DNA of 64,000 nt from Novosphingobium sp. G106. GTDB lineage: Bacteria; Pseudomonadota; Alphaproteobacteria; Sphingomonadales; Sphingomonadaceae. The notes below the pieces were generated by a model. That model was not told the origin of the DNA. It ran no database searches and was given only the letters and a program-made list of their open reading frames with translations. Position 1 is the first letter of the stretch; the number at the start of each line of letters is the position of its first letter. Shown in pieces: positions 51,063 to 61,180 of the stretch. Where the stretch lies: contig NZ_JAHOOZ010000001.1 of the NCBI RefSeq assembly GCF_019075875.1, positions 496,001 through 560,000 of the forward strand. The letters run 5' to 3'. A program made the translations under genes and the position numbers.

Positions 51063-52775
51063 ATGTCGGACATGAGCATGAACGGCTTTGACAAGGCCCT
51101 GCCGGTGGGCGCGGGCGACGTTTCCGGTACTTTCGAGCCGGCCGGTCTTCGCGACGCCGCGGGCGCGGTCAATGCCGCTCAGCCGATCGGCGTCGTTCTC
51201 GACGTCGGCGGTTCGGGCAGCCAGATCGCCTTCGACGCGCAGCGGCTCAATGAATGCATGCAGGATGGCGATCCCTCGGTCGCGCTTGCCGGCCAGGTCG
51301 GCAGCCAGATCAAGATCCGCGTGGGCAAGGGCTGGCTGCTCGCCAGCGTGCGCAACCAGAAGCAGGACAGCCGCGGCAACAGCGGCGGCATCCTGTCGGC
51401 AGTCGATTTCCTGGGCGAGGGCGAGGAAGAACGCCTGACCGGCCGCATCCACTCCTTCCGCCGCGGCGTGACCGGCTATCCGATCCCCGGCGCGCTGGTC
51501 TATCCGGCCACGAGCCAGGACCTAAAGCAGATCTACGCCAGCGACGGCCGGCCGAGCATTGAGATCGGCAACGTCTATCCCACCCGCGACATCCGCGCCG
51601 GCCTCTACATCGACGCCCTGCTTGGCAAGCATTTCGCGCTGCTCGGCTCGACCGGCACCGGCAAGTCGACCAGCGCCGCGCTGATCCTGCACCGGATCTG
51701 CGACATGGCGCCCGAAGGCCACATCATCCTGGTCGATCCGCACGGCGAATATTCGGCAGCCTTCCGCAACAACGGCATCATCCTCGACGTCACCAACCTG
51801 CAGATGCCCTACTGGCTGATGAACTTCGAGGAGCATTGCGAGATGTTCCTCACCTCGTCGGGCAATGCGCGGCAGGAAGACGCGGACATCCTCTCCAAGT
51901 GCCTGTTGCAGGCGCGGATGAAGAACCGGCTGGCCGACCAGATGGGCAAGATCACGGTCGACGCGCCGATCCCCTATCTGCTGTCGGACCTGACCAACAT
52001 CCTGCAGAACGAGATGGGCAAGCTCGACAAGGCGAGCACCAGCGCGCCCTATATGCGGGTCAAGACCAAGGTCGACGAACTCAAGAGCGATCCGCGCTAC
52101 CAGTTCATGTTCTCGGGCATGCTGGTGGGCGACACGATGGCCGAATTCATCGCCAAGATCTTCCGCCTGCCGTCGCGCGGCAAGCCGATCTCGATCATCG
52201 ACGTTTCGGGCGTGCCTTCGGAAATCACCTCGACCGTGGTCGCTGTGCTGAGCCGGCTGGTGTTCGACTTTGCGGTCTGGGGTCGTGAGGAAAAGACGCG
52301 CCCCGTGCTGCTGGTCTGCGAAGAGGCGCACCGCTACGTGCCCAACGAGAAGAACGCGGACAGTTCGTCGGTCGGCAAGATCCTCTCGCGTATCGCCAAG
52401 GAAGGCCGCAAGTACGGCATCTCGCTGGGCCTCGTGACGCAGCGGCCGTCGGACCTTGCCGAAGGCGTGCTCTCGCAATGCGGCACGATCATCTCGATGC
52501 GCCTCAACAACGACCGCGACCAGGCCTTCGTCAAGGCGGCGATGCCCGAAGGTGCGCGCGGTTTCCTCGACTCGATCCCGGCGCTGCGCAACCGCGAGTG
52601 CATCATCTGCGGCGAGGGTGTCGCGATTCCCATCCGCGTGGCTTTCGACGATCTCGAGGAATTCAAGCGCCCGGCGTCGGAAGATCCCTCGTTCACCCAC
52701 CTGTGGAACGCGAGCGGCGGCGACGAGGAAATGGTCCAGCGCACCGTCCAGCGCTGGCGCGCCGGCGGCAGATAA
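51063..52775 (+). CDS. HerA-type ATPase (DUF87 family)
   Basis: This is a 570-residue FtsK/HerA-superfamily ATPase. An N-terminal HAS-barrel-like region is followed by Walker A GSTGTGKSTS (195-204), the Walker-B-type VLLVCEEAH (about 413-421), SRIAKEGRKYGISLGLVTQRP and an arginine in the SLRLNNDRD-type segment. HerA proteins form hexameric DNA translocases that work with nucleases such as NurA. No NurA or other nuclease is adjacent, so its role here is open. The promoter is in the 79-base gap after TIGR02186. Confidence 0.9.
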   Translation: MSDMSMNGFDKALPVGAGDVSGTFEPAGLRDAAGAVNAAQPIGVVLDVGGSGSQIAFDAQRLNECMQDGDPSVALAGQVGSQIKIRVGKGWLLASVRNQKQDSRGNSGGILSAVDFLGEGEEERLTGRIHSFRRGVTGYPIPGALVYPATSQDLKQIYASDGRPSIEIGNVYPTRDIRAGLYIDALLGKHFALLGSTGTGKSTSAALILHRICDMAPEGHIILVDPHGEYSAAFRNNGIILDVTNLQMPYWLMNFEEHCEMFLTSSGNARQEDADILSKCLLQARMKNRLADQMGKITVDAPIPYLLSDLTNILQNEMGKLDKASTSAPYMRVKTKVDELKSDPRYQFMFSGMLVGDTMAEFIAKIFRLPSRGKPISIIDVSGVPSEITSTVVAVLSRLVFDFAVWGREEKTRPVLLVCEEAHRYVPNEKNADSSSVGKILSRIAKEGRKYGISLGLVTQRPSDLAEGVLSQCGTIISMRLNNDRDQAFVKAAMPEGARGFLDSIPALRNRECIICGEGVAIPIRVAFDDLEEFKRPASEDPSFTHLWNASGGDEEMVQRTVQRWRAGGR

Positions 52776-52783
52776 CTCTAACT

Positions 52784-54217
52784 CTACTCGGCCAGTATCG
52801 CCTCTTCGGCTCTTAACTCTGCCGGCGAGACATGCGGCGGATGCTGCCGCCAACCGCCGCGCGTGTAGATCAGCCAGGTCAGCGCCAGCGAGGCGAAGGT
52901 TCCCGCCGGGAACGACCACCACACCGCATCGACGCCTATATGGGGATAGGCCAGCGCGTAGAAGCCGAGACGCGCCGGGTACATCGCGATGACCATCGCG
53001 ATCAGCGGCAGCATCACCGCGCCGTAGGAGCGCATCGTGCCCGAAAGGACCATGGTCACGCCCATAAGCACGTAGGACCAGGTGACGAGCACTTGGACGT
53101 GCTCGGCAATCGGAATGGCCTGGCTGCCATGCCCGAGGAAAAGGCTGAGCAACGGCCCGTCGAACAGCAGGAGCAGCACGGCGAGCAGGCCGGTCATCAG
53201 GATGTTGGCCTTGACCCCGGCCATGGTGACGGGCTCGACCCGGTCGTGCCGGCCTGCGCCGACATTCTGCGCGACCATGGCGCTGACCGCGGTGCTGATC
53301 GCAAAGGCGGGCATCTGGATATAACTCCAGATCTGCAGGCAGGCGCCGTAGGCCGCGGCGGCCATCAGGCCCTCGCGGTTGACCAGCCCGAACATGATCA
53401 CGCCCGCCACGGTGGTGATCGCCATCTGGCCGCCCATCGGCAGGCCCTTGCCCAGGACATAGGCGAGCTCGGAGCGGTGCGGCAGCAGGTAGCGCAGCTC
53501 GCGGCCTTTCAGCCGGATCGGGATGTCCTGCCAGTAGATGTAGGTGATCATCGCGGCGAGGCCGATGAAGCTGGCCAGCGCATTGGCCAGCGCCGATCCG
53601 GCGATGCCGAGCCGCGGCGCGGGGCCGAGACCGAGGATCAGCACGGGGTTGAGCGCGATGCCCAGGATCGTCGTCAGGATCATCGCATAGAGCGGCGTCT
53701 TGGGATCGCCGGCGCCGCGCAGACTCATCGAGACCATCATCGAGACCGTGCCGAAGGGCATGGTGAGGAAGACGACGTCGAGATAGGCGCGCGCCATGTC
53801 GTGGATGGCGGGCGGGGTCGACAGCGCGCGCAGCAGCCAGTCGGACGACAGGAAGCCGGCGAATCCGCCGACCAGTGCGAAGGCCGCGCAGAAGCCCGTG
53901 CCCGTGCCGAAGATCCGCCGCGCCGCGTCATAGTCGTGGGCGCCGAAATACTGCCCGACCTTGACCGTCGCGGCCATGCCGAAGCCGAAGACGAAGGCAA
54001 AGACCAGGAACATGACCATGTTGGCATTGGCCGTCGCCGCGAGCGCACGATCGCCGATCAATTGGCCGACCCAGATCGTGTTGATCGTGCCGCCCAGTGT
54101 CTGCAGCACGTTGGAAACCAGCGTCGGGACTGAGAATGCAAGCAAGGTGCGCAGGATCGGGCCCTGCGTCAGATCATGCCCTCTCCGGGGATGCTGAGCT
54201 TGCTTACTATTATTCAC
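52784..54217 (-). CDS. MATE family efflux transporter
   Basis: This is a 477-residue transporter with about 12 helices in two repeats. It begins GHDLTQGPILRTLLAFSVPTLVSNVLQTLG, with GQYFGAHDYDAARRI in repeat 1 and MVAQNVGAGRHDRV in repeat 2, typical of MATE drug or metabolite antiporters driven by Na+ or H+. The GTG start at 54217 has AGAGGA before it and overlaps the queE stop by four bases, so the exporter is translationally coupled to queE. Confidence 0.92.
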   Translation of the reverse strand: MNNSKQAQHPRRGHDLTQGPILRTLLAFSVPTLVSNVLQTLGGTINTIWVGQLIGDRALAATANANMVMFLVFAFVFGFGMAATVKVGQYFGAHDYDAARRIFGTGTGFCAAFALVGGFAGFLSSDWLLRALSTPPAIHDMARAYLDVVFLTMPFGTVSMMVSMSLRGAGDPKTPLYAMILTTILGIALNPVLILGLGPAPRLGIAGSALANALASFIGLAAMITYIYWQDIPIRLKGRELRYLLPHRSELAYVLGKGLPMGGQMAITTVAGVIMFGLVNREGLMAAAAYGACLQIWSYIQMPAFAISTAVSAMVAQNVGAGRHDRVEPVTMAGVKANILMTGLLAVLLLLFDGPLLSLFLGHGSQAIPIAEHVQVLVTWSYVLMGVTMVLSGTMRSYGAVMLPLIAMVIAMYPARLGFYALAYPHIGVDAVWWSFPAGTFASLALTWLIYTRGGWRQHPPHVSPAELRAEEAILAE

Positions 54218-54948
54218 GTTCCTCTCGTGTCGCCGAAGAGATGGATATGCAAGCGGTCGCTGAGATTAAATTCGCGATCCGAACAGATTTGCGCCAGCCA
54301 GCGTGCGCGGGTCCGTACGGTCGCGCTGTCGCGGCCTTCGGGCATCAGGAAAATCCGTGCCGGGGCTATAGCGTGGGCCTCCTGGACGGCGACAACCTGG
54401 TCGACATCGGCGGGTTCGGCGACGACGAACTTGAACCAGGCGCGCGGCTCGGCGGCCCAGTGCGCGAGTCGCTCGGGTGGTAGCGCGAGCTCGGCCGGAT
54501 TGCCGCTGTGCGCCAGCTTGGGGCTGACGTTGTACTGATGGACCAGCGCGTCGAGCGCGGGGGTGGGGGCGACGGTCCCGTTAGTCTCGATTTCGATGTG
54601 GGTTTCGGGCAGGTGCGCGATCATCCGGGCGAGGGCCGGGGCCTGGAGCAGGGGCTCACCACCGGTGATGACGAGGCGGTGCTGGCCGAGCGCGACGATG
54701 CGGGCGGCGGTTTCCTCCTCGCTCAAGGTCACCTGGTTGGCGGTGCGGGCGTAGGTCTCGTCGTCGCGGTGCGGGCGGTTGTCGCCCTCGAAGCGCCAGG
54801 TGTAGGCGGTGTCGCACCAGACGCAGGCGAGATTGCAGCGCGACAGCCGCACGAATGTGCAGGACTTGCCCATCGAGGCGCCTTCGCCCTGGATCGAGGC
54901 GAAGATCTCGGGTTCGCCCGGTGTCGTGGTGGCGAGAGTCAGGGGCAT
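54214..54948 (-). CDS. queE: 7-carboxy-7-deazaguanine synthase QueE
   Basis: This is a 244-residue radical-SAM enzyme. The cluster motif is C38-x3-C42-x2-C45 (SRCNLACVWCDTAYTW), preceded by EIFASIQGEGASMGKSCTFVR and followed by VITGGEPLLQAPAL, which is diagnostic of QueE. It makes the deazaguanine core used for queuosine tRNA modification. The usual neighbours queC and queD are absent; instead it overlaps a MATE exporter. The gap to valS (54949-55150) holds no gene. Confidence 0.94.
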   Translation of the reverse strand: MPLTLATTTPGEPEIFASIQGEGASMGKSCTFVRLSRCNLACVWCDTAYTWRFEGDNRPHRDDETYARTANQVTLSEEETAARIVALGQHRLVITGGEPLLQAPALARMIAHLPETHIEIETNGTVAPTPALDALVHQYNVSPKLAHSGNPAELALPPERLAHWAAEPRAWFKFVVAEPADVDQVVAVQEAHAIAPARIFLMPEGRDSATVRTRARWLAQICSDREFNLSDRLHIHLFGDTRGT

Positions 54949-55150
54949 GCGTGCACGGTCCGGGCCGGTTGAGGGTTACACAAGTTACACCCTGTCACCC
55001 TGCATGGCGGAAGGTAACCTACGGGTGGGAATAGCTAATTTTCGCCGCGCGACAGGATGACGTTTCTGCAGAAAAAATATCATCCCTGCCGTTGCGAGGC
55101 TTGGCAAAAGTCTCACGCGGTACCGGAGTAGGAAAGCGAATTCGCGCTCC

Positions 55151-58060
55151 TTACCCTAGCCGCGCCAGTGCAGCCGCCAGCCGTTCCGCTTCCGCCGCAT
55201 GGGCGGCATGGTCGGCGCGGGCTTTTTCGACGGCTTCGGGCTTGGCCTTCTCGACGAACGACGGGTTGCCGAGCCGGCCTTCGAGCGACTTGGCTTCCTT
55301 CTGCGAAACCGCCAGCGCCTTTTCGAGCCGCGCCTTCTCCGATGCGATATCGATCACGCCTTCGAGCGGGACGATGATGTTCGCGTCGCCCGCGCCGATC
55401 TGCATGGCCGCACCCGCCGGAGCGGGCGCGAACTGGATCGCGTTGACACGGGCCAGGCGGTCTATCGCCGCGGCATTGCCCTCGATGATCGCGCGTGTCG
55501 CGGCGCTGGGCTCGGGCAGATAGGCGTCGAGCTTGGCGCCCGGCGTGATGCCGAGCTCGTTCTTGGCCGTGCGCAGGTTGCCGACCAGCGCGATCAGCCA
55601 TTCGACCTCGCGCTTGGCCGCGGCATCGACCGCAGCCTCCGGCGCCGGCCATTGCGCGACGATCAGCTCGTAGGGGCGTGTTCCCAGCTTCTCCCACAGC
55701 TCCTCGGTGACGAAGGGCATGAAGGGGTGGAGCATGACGAGGATCTGGTCGAGCACCCAGCCGGCGACGGCCTTGGTCTCGTCGTCGAAGCTGCCCTTGA
55801 TCAGCTCGATGTACCAGTCGCAGAACTGGTCCCAGACGAAGTGGTAGATCGCATTGGCGGCGGCGTCGAAGCGCAGCTCGGCCATGGCCCTGTCGAGTTC
55901 GGCCAGGGTCTCGACGACTTCGCCGACGATCCACTTGTTGACCGCCGAAGTGGCCGCGGGAGCAGAAACCGATTGCGAGGCGCCGATGCCGTTGCTCTGG
56001 CAGAAGCGCGCGGCGTTCCACAGCTTGGTGGCGAAGTTGCGGTAACCCTCGACGCGGCGCTCATCCATCTTCACGTCGCGGCCCTGGCTTTCCATCGCCG
56101 CCATGAAGAAGCGCAGCGCATCGGCGCCATATTGGTCGATCAGGCCCAGCGGATCGACGACGTTGCCCTTGGACTTGGACATCTTCTGCCCGTCGGCGGC
56201 GCGGACGAGACCGTGCAGGTAGAGCCGCTTCCACGGCACCTGCTGGTCGTTGAAGTGCATGCCCTGCATCGCCATGCGCGCATCCCAGAAGAACAGGATG
56301 TCGAAGCCCGAGATCAGCAGGTCGTTGGGATAGTGGCGCTCGTAAAGCGTCGTGTCGTCGGGCCAGCCGAGCGTGGCGAAGGGCCAGAGCGCCGAGGAGA
56401 ACCATGTGTCGAGGACGTCGGCATCCTGGAACAGGATCGCCTGATTGGGATTGTCTCCGACGCCCCAAGGATGGACAAACGCATCGCTGCGCGAAGCTTC
56501 AATCGTAACTTTGACGTCCGATCCGTAGTATTCCTCCGTCTGTCGGCGCAGTTGGGCTTCGTCTTCTGCAACGAAGATCTTCTCTGCGAACGACGTAACG
56601 ACACCGTGTTCGTCTGCGAGGGGCCCGAACCACGCCGGGATGCGATGGCCCCACCACAACTGGCGGCTGACGCACCAAGGCTGGATGTTCTCCATCCAGT
56701 TGAAGAAGGTCTTCTCCCAGGACTTGGGGACGATCTCGATACGGCCGTCGCGGACCGCCTTCATTGGCGGCTGGGCGAGCGTGGCGGCATCGACGTACCA
56801 CTGGTCGGTCAACCAAGGCTCGATCACGACGCCGCCACGATCACCGAATGGGGTCGCGACGGTGCGCGGCTCAGCGTCGTGCTCGTTGCCGTCTTTGTCG
56901 ATGTAGGGAACGAGGTAGCCGAGTTCCTTCATCTTTTCGACAACGAGCTTCCGCGCATCGAAGCGGTCAAGCCCACGTCGCACTATCTCGCGATGTGTTT
57001 CAATACGTTCAGTGCGCTCGAAATTGTCTGAGGTCGACGAGCTCGTTCCGGTGACGATTGTAACGTCCCGCTCCTCATCGACGAAAAATTCGTCGGGGAT
57101 CAGCCCATCTGCGGTTTGCACCACCCTTGCTTCGGCATCGAACATGTTGAGCATTTCGCCGGGCTTCATCCCGGCGCGCTTGCCCACCTCGAAGTCGTTG
57201 AAGTCATGCCCCGGCGTAATCTTCACCGCGCCCGAGCCCAGTTCGGGATCGGCATGCTCATCGGCGACGATGCGAAGGCGCCGACCCGTGATCGGCTGGT
57301 CGATAAACTTGCCGATCACGCTCTTATAGCGCGGATCGTCGGCGTTCACCGCCACGGCCATGTCGGCCAGCATCGTCTCGGGCCGCGTGGTCGCCACGAC
57401 GATATGGTCGGCTCCGCTATCCAGCTTCACGCCGTCGGCGAGCGGATAGCGGAAGTGCCAGAAGCCGCCCTTGATCTCCTGCGTCTCGACTTCGAGGTCG
57501 GAGATTGCGGTCTTGAGCTTCGGATCCCAGTTCACCAGCCGCTTGTCGCGGTAGATCAGGCCCTGGTTGTAGAGGTCGACGAAGACCTTCACCACGGCCT
57601 TGGTGAAGTGCGGGTCCATGGTGAACTGCTCGCGGCTCCAGTCCATCGAGCAGCCCAGCCGGCGCAGCTGGCCGGTGATCGTGCCGCCGCTTTCGGCCTT
57701 CCATTCCCAGACCTTGTCGACGAACTGCTCGCGCGTGTAGTTCGTCCGCTTGTCCTGCTTCGCTTCGAGCTGGCGCTCGACCACCATCTGCGTGGCGATG
57801 CCGGCGTGGTCGGTGCCGACCACCCACAGCGCATCCTTGCCGCGCAGCCGCTCGTAGCGGATGACGATGTCCTGCAGCGTGTTGTCGAGCGCGTGGCCGA
57901 TGTGCAGGCTGCCGGTGACGTTCGGCGGCGGGTTGACGATGGTATAGGGTACGGCCTCGGGCCGCTCGGGGCGGAACAGCCCGTTGCTTTCCCAATGCGC
58001 GTACCATTTCGCCTCGATCGCGGCGGGGTCGAAAGTCTTGTCGAGAGCAGTTGCAGTCAT
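55151..58060 (-). CDS. valS: valyl-tRNA synthetase with two internal insertions
   Basis: ValRS charges tRNA-Val and edits threonine. The 969-residue protein has [15 protein letters not shown] (HIGH at 53-56), KMSKS at 626-630 ([10 protein letters not shown]), the [12 protein letters not shown] linker and a C-terminal coiled coil ending LAAALARLG. Relative to E. coli ValRS as I recall it, it carries about 35 extra residues at about 326-362 (before GLDRF) and about 40 at 483-541 (before DADVLDTWF), in DNA of roughly 52-55% G+C versus about 65% around it. Start ATG 58060, where conserved sequence begins. The frame is intact, so it is probably functional. Confidence 0.95.
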   Translation of the reverse strand: MTATALDKTFDPAAIEAKWYAHWESNGLFRPERPEAVPYTIVNPPPNVTGSLHIGHALDNTLQDIVIRYERLRGKDALWVVGTDHAGIATQMVVERQLEAKQDKRTNYTREQFVDKVWEWKAESGGTITGQLRRLGCSMDWSREQFTMDPHFTKAVVKVFVDLYNQGLIYRDKRLVNWDPKLKTAISDLEVETQEIKGGFWHFRYPLADGVKLDSGADHIVVATTRPETMLADMAVAVNADDPRYKSVIGKFIDQPITGRRLRIVADEHADPELGSGAVKITPGHDFNDFEVGKRAGMKPGEMLNMFDAEARVVQTADGLIPDEFFVDEERDVTIVTGTSSSTSDNFERTERIETHREIVRRGLDRFDARKLVVEKMKELGYLVPYIDKDGNEHDAEPRTVATPFGDRGGVVIEPWLTDQWYVDAATLAQPPMKAVRDGRIEIVPKSWEKTFFNWMENIQPWCVSRQLWWGHRIPAWFGPLADEHGVVTSFAEKIFVAEDEAQLRRQTEEYYGSDVKVTIEASRSDAFVHPWGVGDNPNQAILFQDADVLDTWFSSALWPFATLGWPDDTTLYERHYPNDLLISGFDILFFWDARMAMQGMHFNDQQVPWKRLYLHGLVRAADGQKMSKSKGNVVDPLGLIDQYGADALRFFMAAMESQGRDVKMDERRVEGYRNFATKLWNAARFCQSNGIGASQSVSAPAATSAVNKWIVGEVVETLAELDRAMAELRFDAAANAIYHFVWDQFCDWYIELIKGSFDDETKAVAGWVLDQILVMLHPFMPFVTEELWEKLGTRPYELIVAQWPAPEAAVDAAAKREVEWLIALVGNLRTAKNELGITPGAKLDAYLPEPSAATRAIIEGNAAAIDRLARVNAIQFAPAPAGAAMQIGAGDANIIVPLEGVIDIASEKARLEKALAVSQKEAKSLEGRLGNPSFVEKAKPEAVEKARADHAAHAAEAERLAAALARLG

Positions 58061-58221
58061 GGCCCGGCCTTTGCCAGCGGCGGCGGCGAGGCGCAAGCGA
58101 AGCGGTTTCGCTGTGTGCGCCGGGAACAACATGGCAGCCACTGCGTCTCCCCGGCACTCGACCGCTCATCGCCGGGGATGCACTTGCCGCCGCTGCCATT
58201 TTACCGCATGAACCGGCTCTG

Positions 58222-59334
58222 ATGCGCGAATGGGCCGACTTCACGACCGAAGAGGAGGAGGGCGGGGCAACCACCATCGCGCTCACCGGTCCCTTTACGG
58301 TTTCCTCGATCGGCCTGGTGGACCGGCGGCTGCGCGAATTCGATCAGCCCGTAGCCAAGGTCGATCTCTCGGGGATCAGCGAAATCGACACGGTCGGTGC
58401 CTGGACCGCCTGGCGCATCGCGCGCGACAACGATGCCGAAATTACCGGCGCCAGCGAGCAGGCCGAGCGGCTGATCTCCGCGATCAAGGATTCCAAGGGC
58501 ACAGCCGACATCTCGCCGCCGCGGGCTGATATCATAGAGCGCGTGCCCGCAGCGGTCGGCGATCTCGTGGTCGGCTGGGGCCAGGGTTCGGTCGGGGTCA
58601 TCGGCTTCCTCGGTTCTCTGGTGGTCTCCATCGGCCACACGATCCGCAGCCCCAGGAAACTGCGCGTGAAGGCGCTGGTGCGCCAGTTGGAGCTGGTCGG
58701 CGTCTCGGCGCTCGGCATCATCGGCCTGATGCTGTTCCTGGTCGGCATCGTCATCGCCCAGCAGGGCGCGGTGCAGCTCCGCCAGTTCGGCGCCGAATTC
58801 TATACGATCAACCTGACCGGCCGCCTCGCGATGCGCGAGCTCGGCGTGCTGATGACCGCGATCATGGTCGCCGGCCGCTCGGGCTCTGCTTTCGCGGCGC
58901 AGCTCGGCACGATGAAGCTGACCGAGGAGATCGACGCGATGCGCACGATCGGCGTCTCGCCGGTCGAGGCGCTGATCATCCCGCGCGTGCTGGCCTGTAC
59001 GTTCATGATGATCCTGCTGGGCTTCTATGCCTCGATCATGGCGATCGTCGGTGGCGCCTTCCTGTCGAACTTCGCGCTCGACATCCCGTTCTTCACCTTC
59101 CTCTCGCGGATCCAGGAAGTCGTGCCGATCCACGACGTCTGGGTCGGGTTGATCAAGGCGCCGTTCTTCGGCCTGATCATCGCGCTGGTCGGCTGCTACC
59201 AGGGCATGCAGGTCGAGGCGAACGCCGAGGAAGTCGGCCTGCGCACGACGATGGCCGTGGTCCAGTCGATCTTCATGGTGATCGTGCTCGACGCTTTCTT
59301 CGCGATCTTCTTCACCAGTGTGGGGTGGGGATGA
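58222..59334 (+). CDS. mlaE: MlaE-family permease fused to a STAS domain
   Basis: This is a 370-residue ABC permease for retrograde phospholipid transport. The N-terminal part (about 10-95) is a STAS-like domain (TIALTGPFTVSSIGLVDRRL, VDLSGISEIDTVGAW) that corresponds to the separate MlaB in E. coli. The C-terminal permease contains GVSALGIIGLMLFLVGIVIAQQ, MRELGVLMTAIMVAGRSGSAFAAQLGTM and the final VQSIFMVIVLDAFFAIFF. It overlaps mlaF by four bases. The start codon has no strong ribosome site. Inner membrane, transcribed with mlaF and mlaD. Confidence 0.93.
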   Translation: MREWADFTTEEEEGGATTIALTGPFTVSSIGLVDRRLREFDQPVAKVDLSGISEIDTVGAWTAWRIARDNDAEITGASEQAERLISAIKDSKGTADISPPRADIIERVPAAVGDLVVGWGQGSVGVIGFLGSLVVSIGHTIRSPRKLRVKALVRQLELVGVSALGIIGLMLFLVGIVIAQQGAVQLRQFGAEFYTINLTGRLAMRELGVLMTAIMVAGRSGSAFAAQLGTMKLTEEIDAMRTIGVSPVEALIIPRVLACTFMMILLGFYASIMAIVGGAFLSNFALDIPFFTFLSRIQEVVPIHDVWVGLIKAPFFGLIIALVGCYQGMQVEANAEEVGLRTTMAVVQSIFMVIVLDAFFAIFFTSVGWG

Positions 59335-60203
59335 ACGACCATATCGCCCAGCGGGTCGAACGCGAAGCGCGGCCCGAGATCGCGCCCGAGTTCACCGGGG
59401 ACTATCCGATCGTCATAAAGGGGCTGCGCAACAGTTTCGGCGAGCATGTGATCCACGAGGACCTGTCGCTCGAGGTCAAGCGCGGCGAGATCATCGGCGT
59501 GGTCGGCGGTTCGGGCACCGGCAAGTCGGTGCTGATGCGTTCGATCATCGGCCTGCAGATTCCCGACGAAGGAACGATCGAGGTGCTCGGCCGTTCGATC
59601 ACCGATGCCCAGGACGACGAAGATATCGACATCCGCTCGCGCTGGGGGGTGCTGTTCCAGGGCGGCGCCTTGTTCTCGACGCTGACAGTCGCGGAAAACG
59701 TCGAGGTGCCGTTGCTCGAGTTCTATCCCGAGATCGAGCCGGAGCTGCGCCACGAGATCGCGCGGTTCAAGGTGATGCTGTCGGGCCTGCCCGAAGACGC
59801 CGCGAGCAAGTATCCGGCCGAGCTTTCGGGCGGCATGCGCAAGCGCGCCGGCCTGGCGCGGGCCTTGGCGCTCGATCCCGAACTGCTGTTTCTTGACGAG
59901 CCGACCGCGGGCCTCGACCCGATCGGCGCCGCGGCCTTCGACCGGCTGACCAAGGAACTGCAGGAAACGCTGGGACTGACCGTATTCCTGATCACGCACG
60001 ATCTCGACACGCTCTACGAGATTTGCGACCGAGTGGCGGTAATCGCCGAAAAGAAGGTGATTGCGGTGGGGACGATTCCGGAACTGCTCGCGCTCGACCA
60101 TCCTTGGATACAAGAATACTTCAATGGCCCGCGCGGGCGCAATGCGCAGGGGGCGCAGGAGCGGAGCAAGAGCGTGGACAATCAGACCGGCGCGGGGGCA
60201 TAG
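59331..60203 (+). CDS. mlaF: MlaF-type ABC ATPase
   Basis: This is a 290-residue ATPase of the lipid transporter. Walker A GGSGTGKS (59-66), signature LSGGMRKRAGLARAL, Walker B LLFLDEPTAG and the switch THD are all intact. ATG 59331 overlaps the mlaE stop; a GTG two codons earlier is the alternative. A polar tail of about 25 residues follows the ATPase core. It drives MlaE and is followed by mlaD eight bases later. Confidence 0.95.
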   Translation: MNDHIAQRVEREARPEIAPEFTGDYPIVIKGLRNSFGEHVIHEDLSLEVKRGEIIGVVGGSGTGKSVLMRSIIGLQIPDEGTIEVLGRSITDAQDDEDIDIRSRWGVLFQGGALFSTLTVAENVEVPLLEFYPEIEPELRHEIARFKVMLSGLPEDAASKYPAELSGGMRKRAGLARALALDPELLFLDEPTAGLDPIGAAAFDRLTKELQETLGLTVFLITHDLDTLYEICDRVAVIAEKKVIAVGTIPELLALDHPWIQEYFNGPRGRNAQGAQERSKSVDNQTGAGA

Positions 60204-60211
60204 GGCGGGCA

Positions 60212-61153
60212 ATGGAAACCAGGGCCAATCATGTCTGGGTCGGCGCGGTCACGCTGGCGCTGCTGGCGCTGCTCGCCGCCTTCATCATCTGGATCGCCCG
60301 GCTGAGCGAGGGCGACCGCCAGCGCTACGACATCTTCTTCAAGCAATCGGTCGACGGGCTGGCGCAGGGCTCCAAGGTCTCGTTTGCCGGCGTGCCCGTC
60401 GGCAAGATCGAACAGATCGAGTTGTGGAAGAAGGACCCGAGCTTCGTGCGCGTGCGCATCGGGGTGAAGAAGGAGGTGCCGATCACCGTCGGCACCACCG
60501 CGACGATCCAGGGCAGCTTCACCGGATCTTCGGACATCCAGCTCGAGGGTGCGATCAAGGGCGCCCCGCCGATCCAGGAGCCGGGGCCAGAGGGCGTGCC
60601 CGTGATCCCGACCAAGCAGGGCGGGCTCGGCGCCATCCTCAACAACGCGCCGCTGCTGCTCGAGCGGCTGGCGACCTTGACCGACCGGCTCAACATCCTG
60701 CTTTCGGACGATAATCAGAAGTCGATCCGCGGCATCCTTGCCAATACCGACCGCATGACCGGCGAACTCGCCGATGCCTCGCCGCAGGTGAAGAGCACGC
60801 TGGCCGACCTCCAGGTCACGCTCAAGCAGGCGACCGCGACCTTGGCGAAGTTCGAAGGTGTCGCCGGCAAGGCCGACCAGATGCTCGGCGAGAACGGCGC
60901 GACGCTGGCGAACCAGCTGCGCGAGACGCTGGCCTCGGCCAAGGGGGCGGCGGACCAGCTGCAGGGCGCGCTCAGCGATGCGCGGCCGGCGGCGCGCCAG
61001 CTCTCGGCCTCGACATTGCCCGAGGCCGAAGCCGCGATCCGCGACCTGCGCGCCACCGCCCGCGCGCTGCGCCAGGTCACCGAGAAGATCGACGAGCACG
61101 GCGCAGGCGCGCTCGTCGGGGGCGGCGGCAAGCTGCCGGACTACAAGCCATGA
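60212..61153 (+). CDS. mlaD: MCE-domain protein MlaD
   Basis: This is a 313-residue membrane-anchored MCE protein: one N-terminal helix (NHVWVGAVTLALLALLAAFIIW), the MCE fold at about 35-120 (GLAQGSKVSFAGVPVGKIEQIEL) and a long helical C-terminal tail with coiled-coil character (about 150-290). E. coli MlaD forms a hexameric lipid-shuttle ring; this longer tail is usual for other MCE proteins that may span the periplasm. The outer partner is uncertain; no MlaC is encoded nearby. Confidence 0.9.
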   Translation: METRANHVWVGAVTLALLALLAAFIIWIARLSEGDRQRYDIFFKQSVDGLAQGSKVSFAGVPVGKIEQIELWKKDPSFVRVRIGVKKEVPITVGTTATIQGSFTGSSDIQLEGAIKGAPPIQEPGPEGVPVIPTKQGGLGAILNNAPLLLERLATLTDRLNILLSDDNQKSIRGILANTDRMTGELADASPQVKSTLADLQVTLKQATATLAKFEGVAGKADQMLGENGATLANQLRETLASAKGAADQLQGALSDARPAARQLSASTLPEAEAAIRDLRATARALRQVTEKIDEHGAGALVGGGGKLPDYKP

Positions 61154-61180
61154 TTATTCGGGCCATCAGGGGGGGCGATC

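Noticed and set aside
55199..57031. 610-codon forward frame over valS
   Set aside because: Antisense to conserved ValRS motifs; no recognisable protein features.
56435..57086. A mobile element within valS
   Set aside because: Composition changes here, but the frame is continuous and no transposase, inverted ends or target duplications are seen. It is treated as insertions in the protein.
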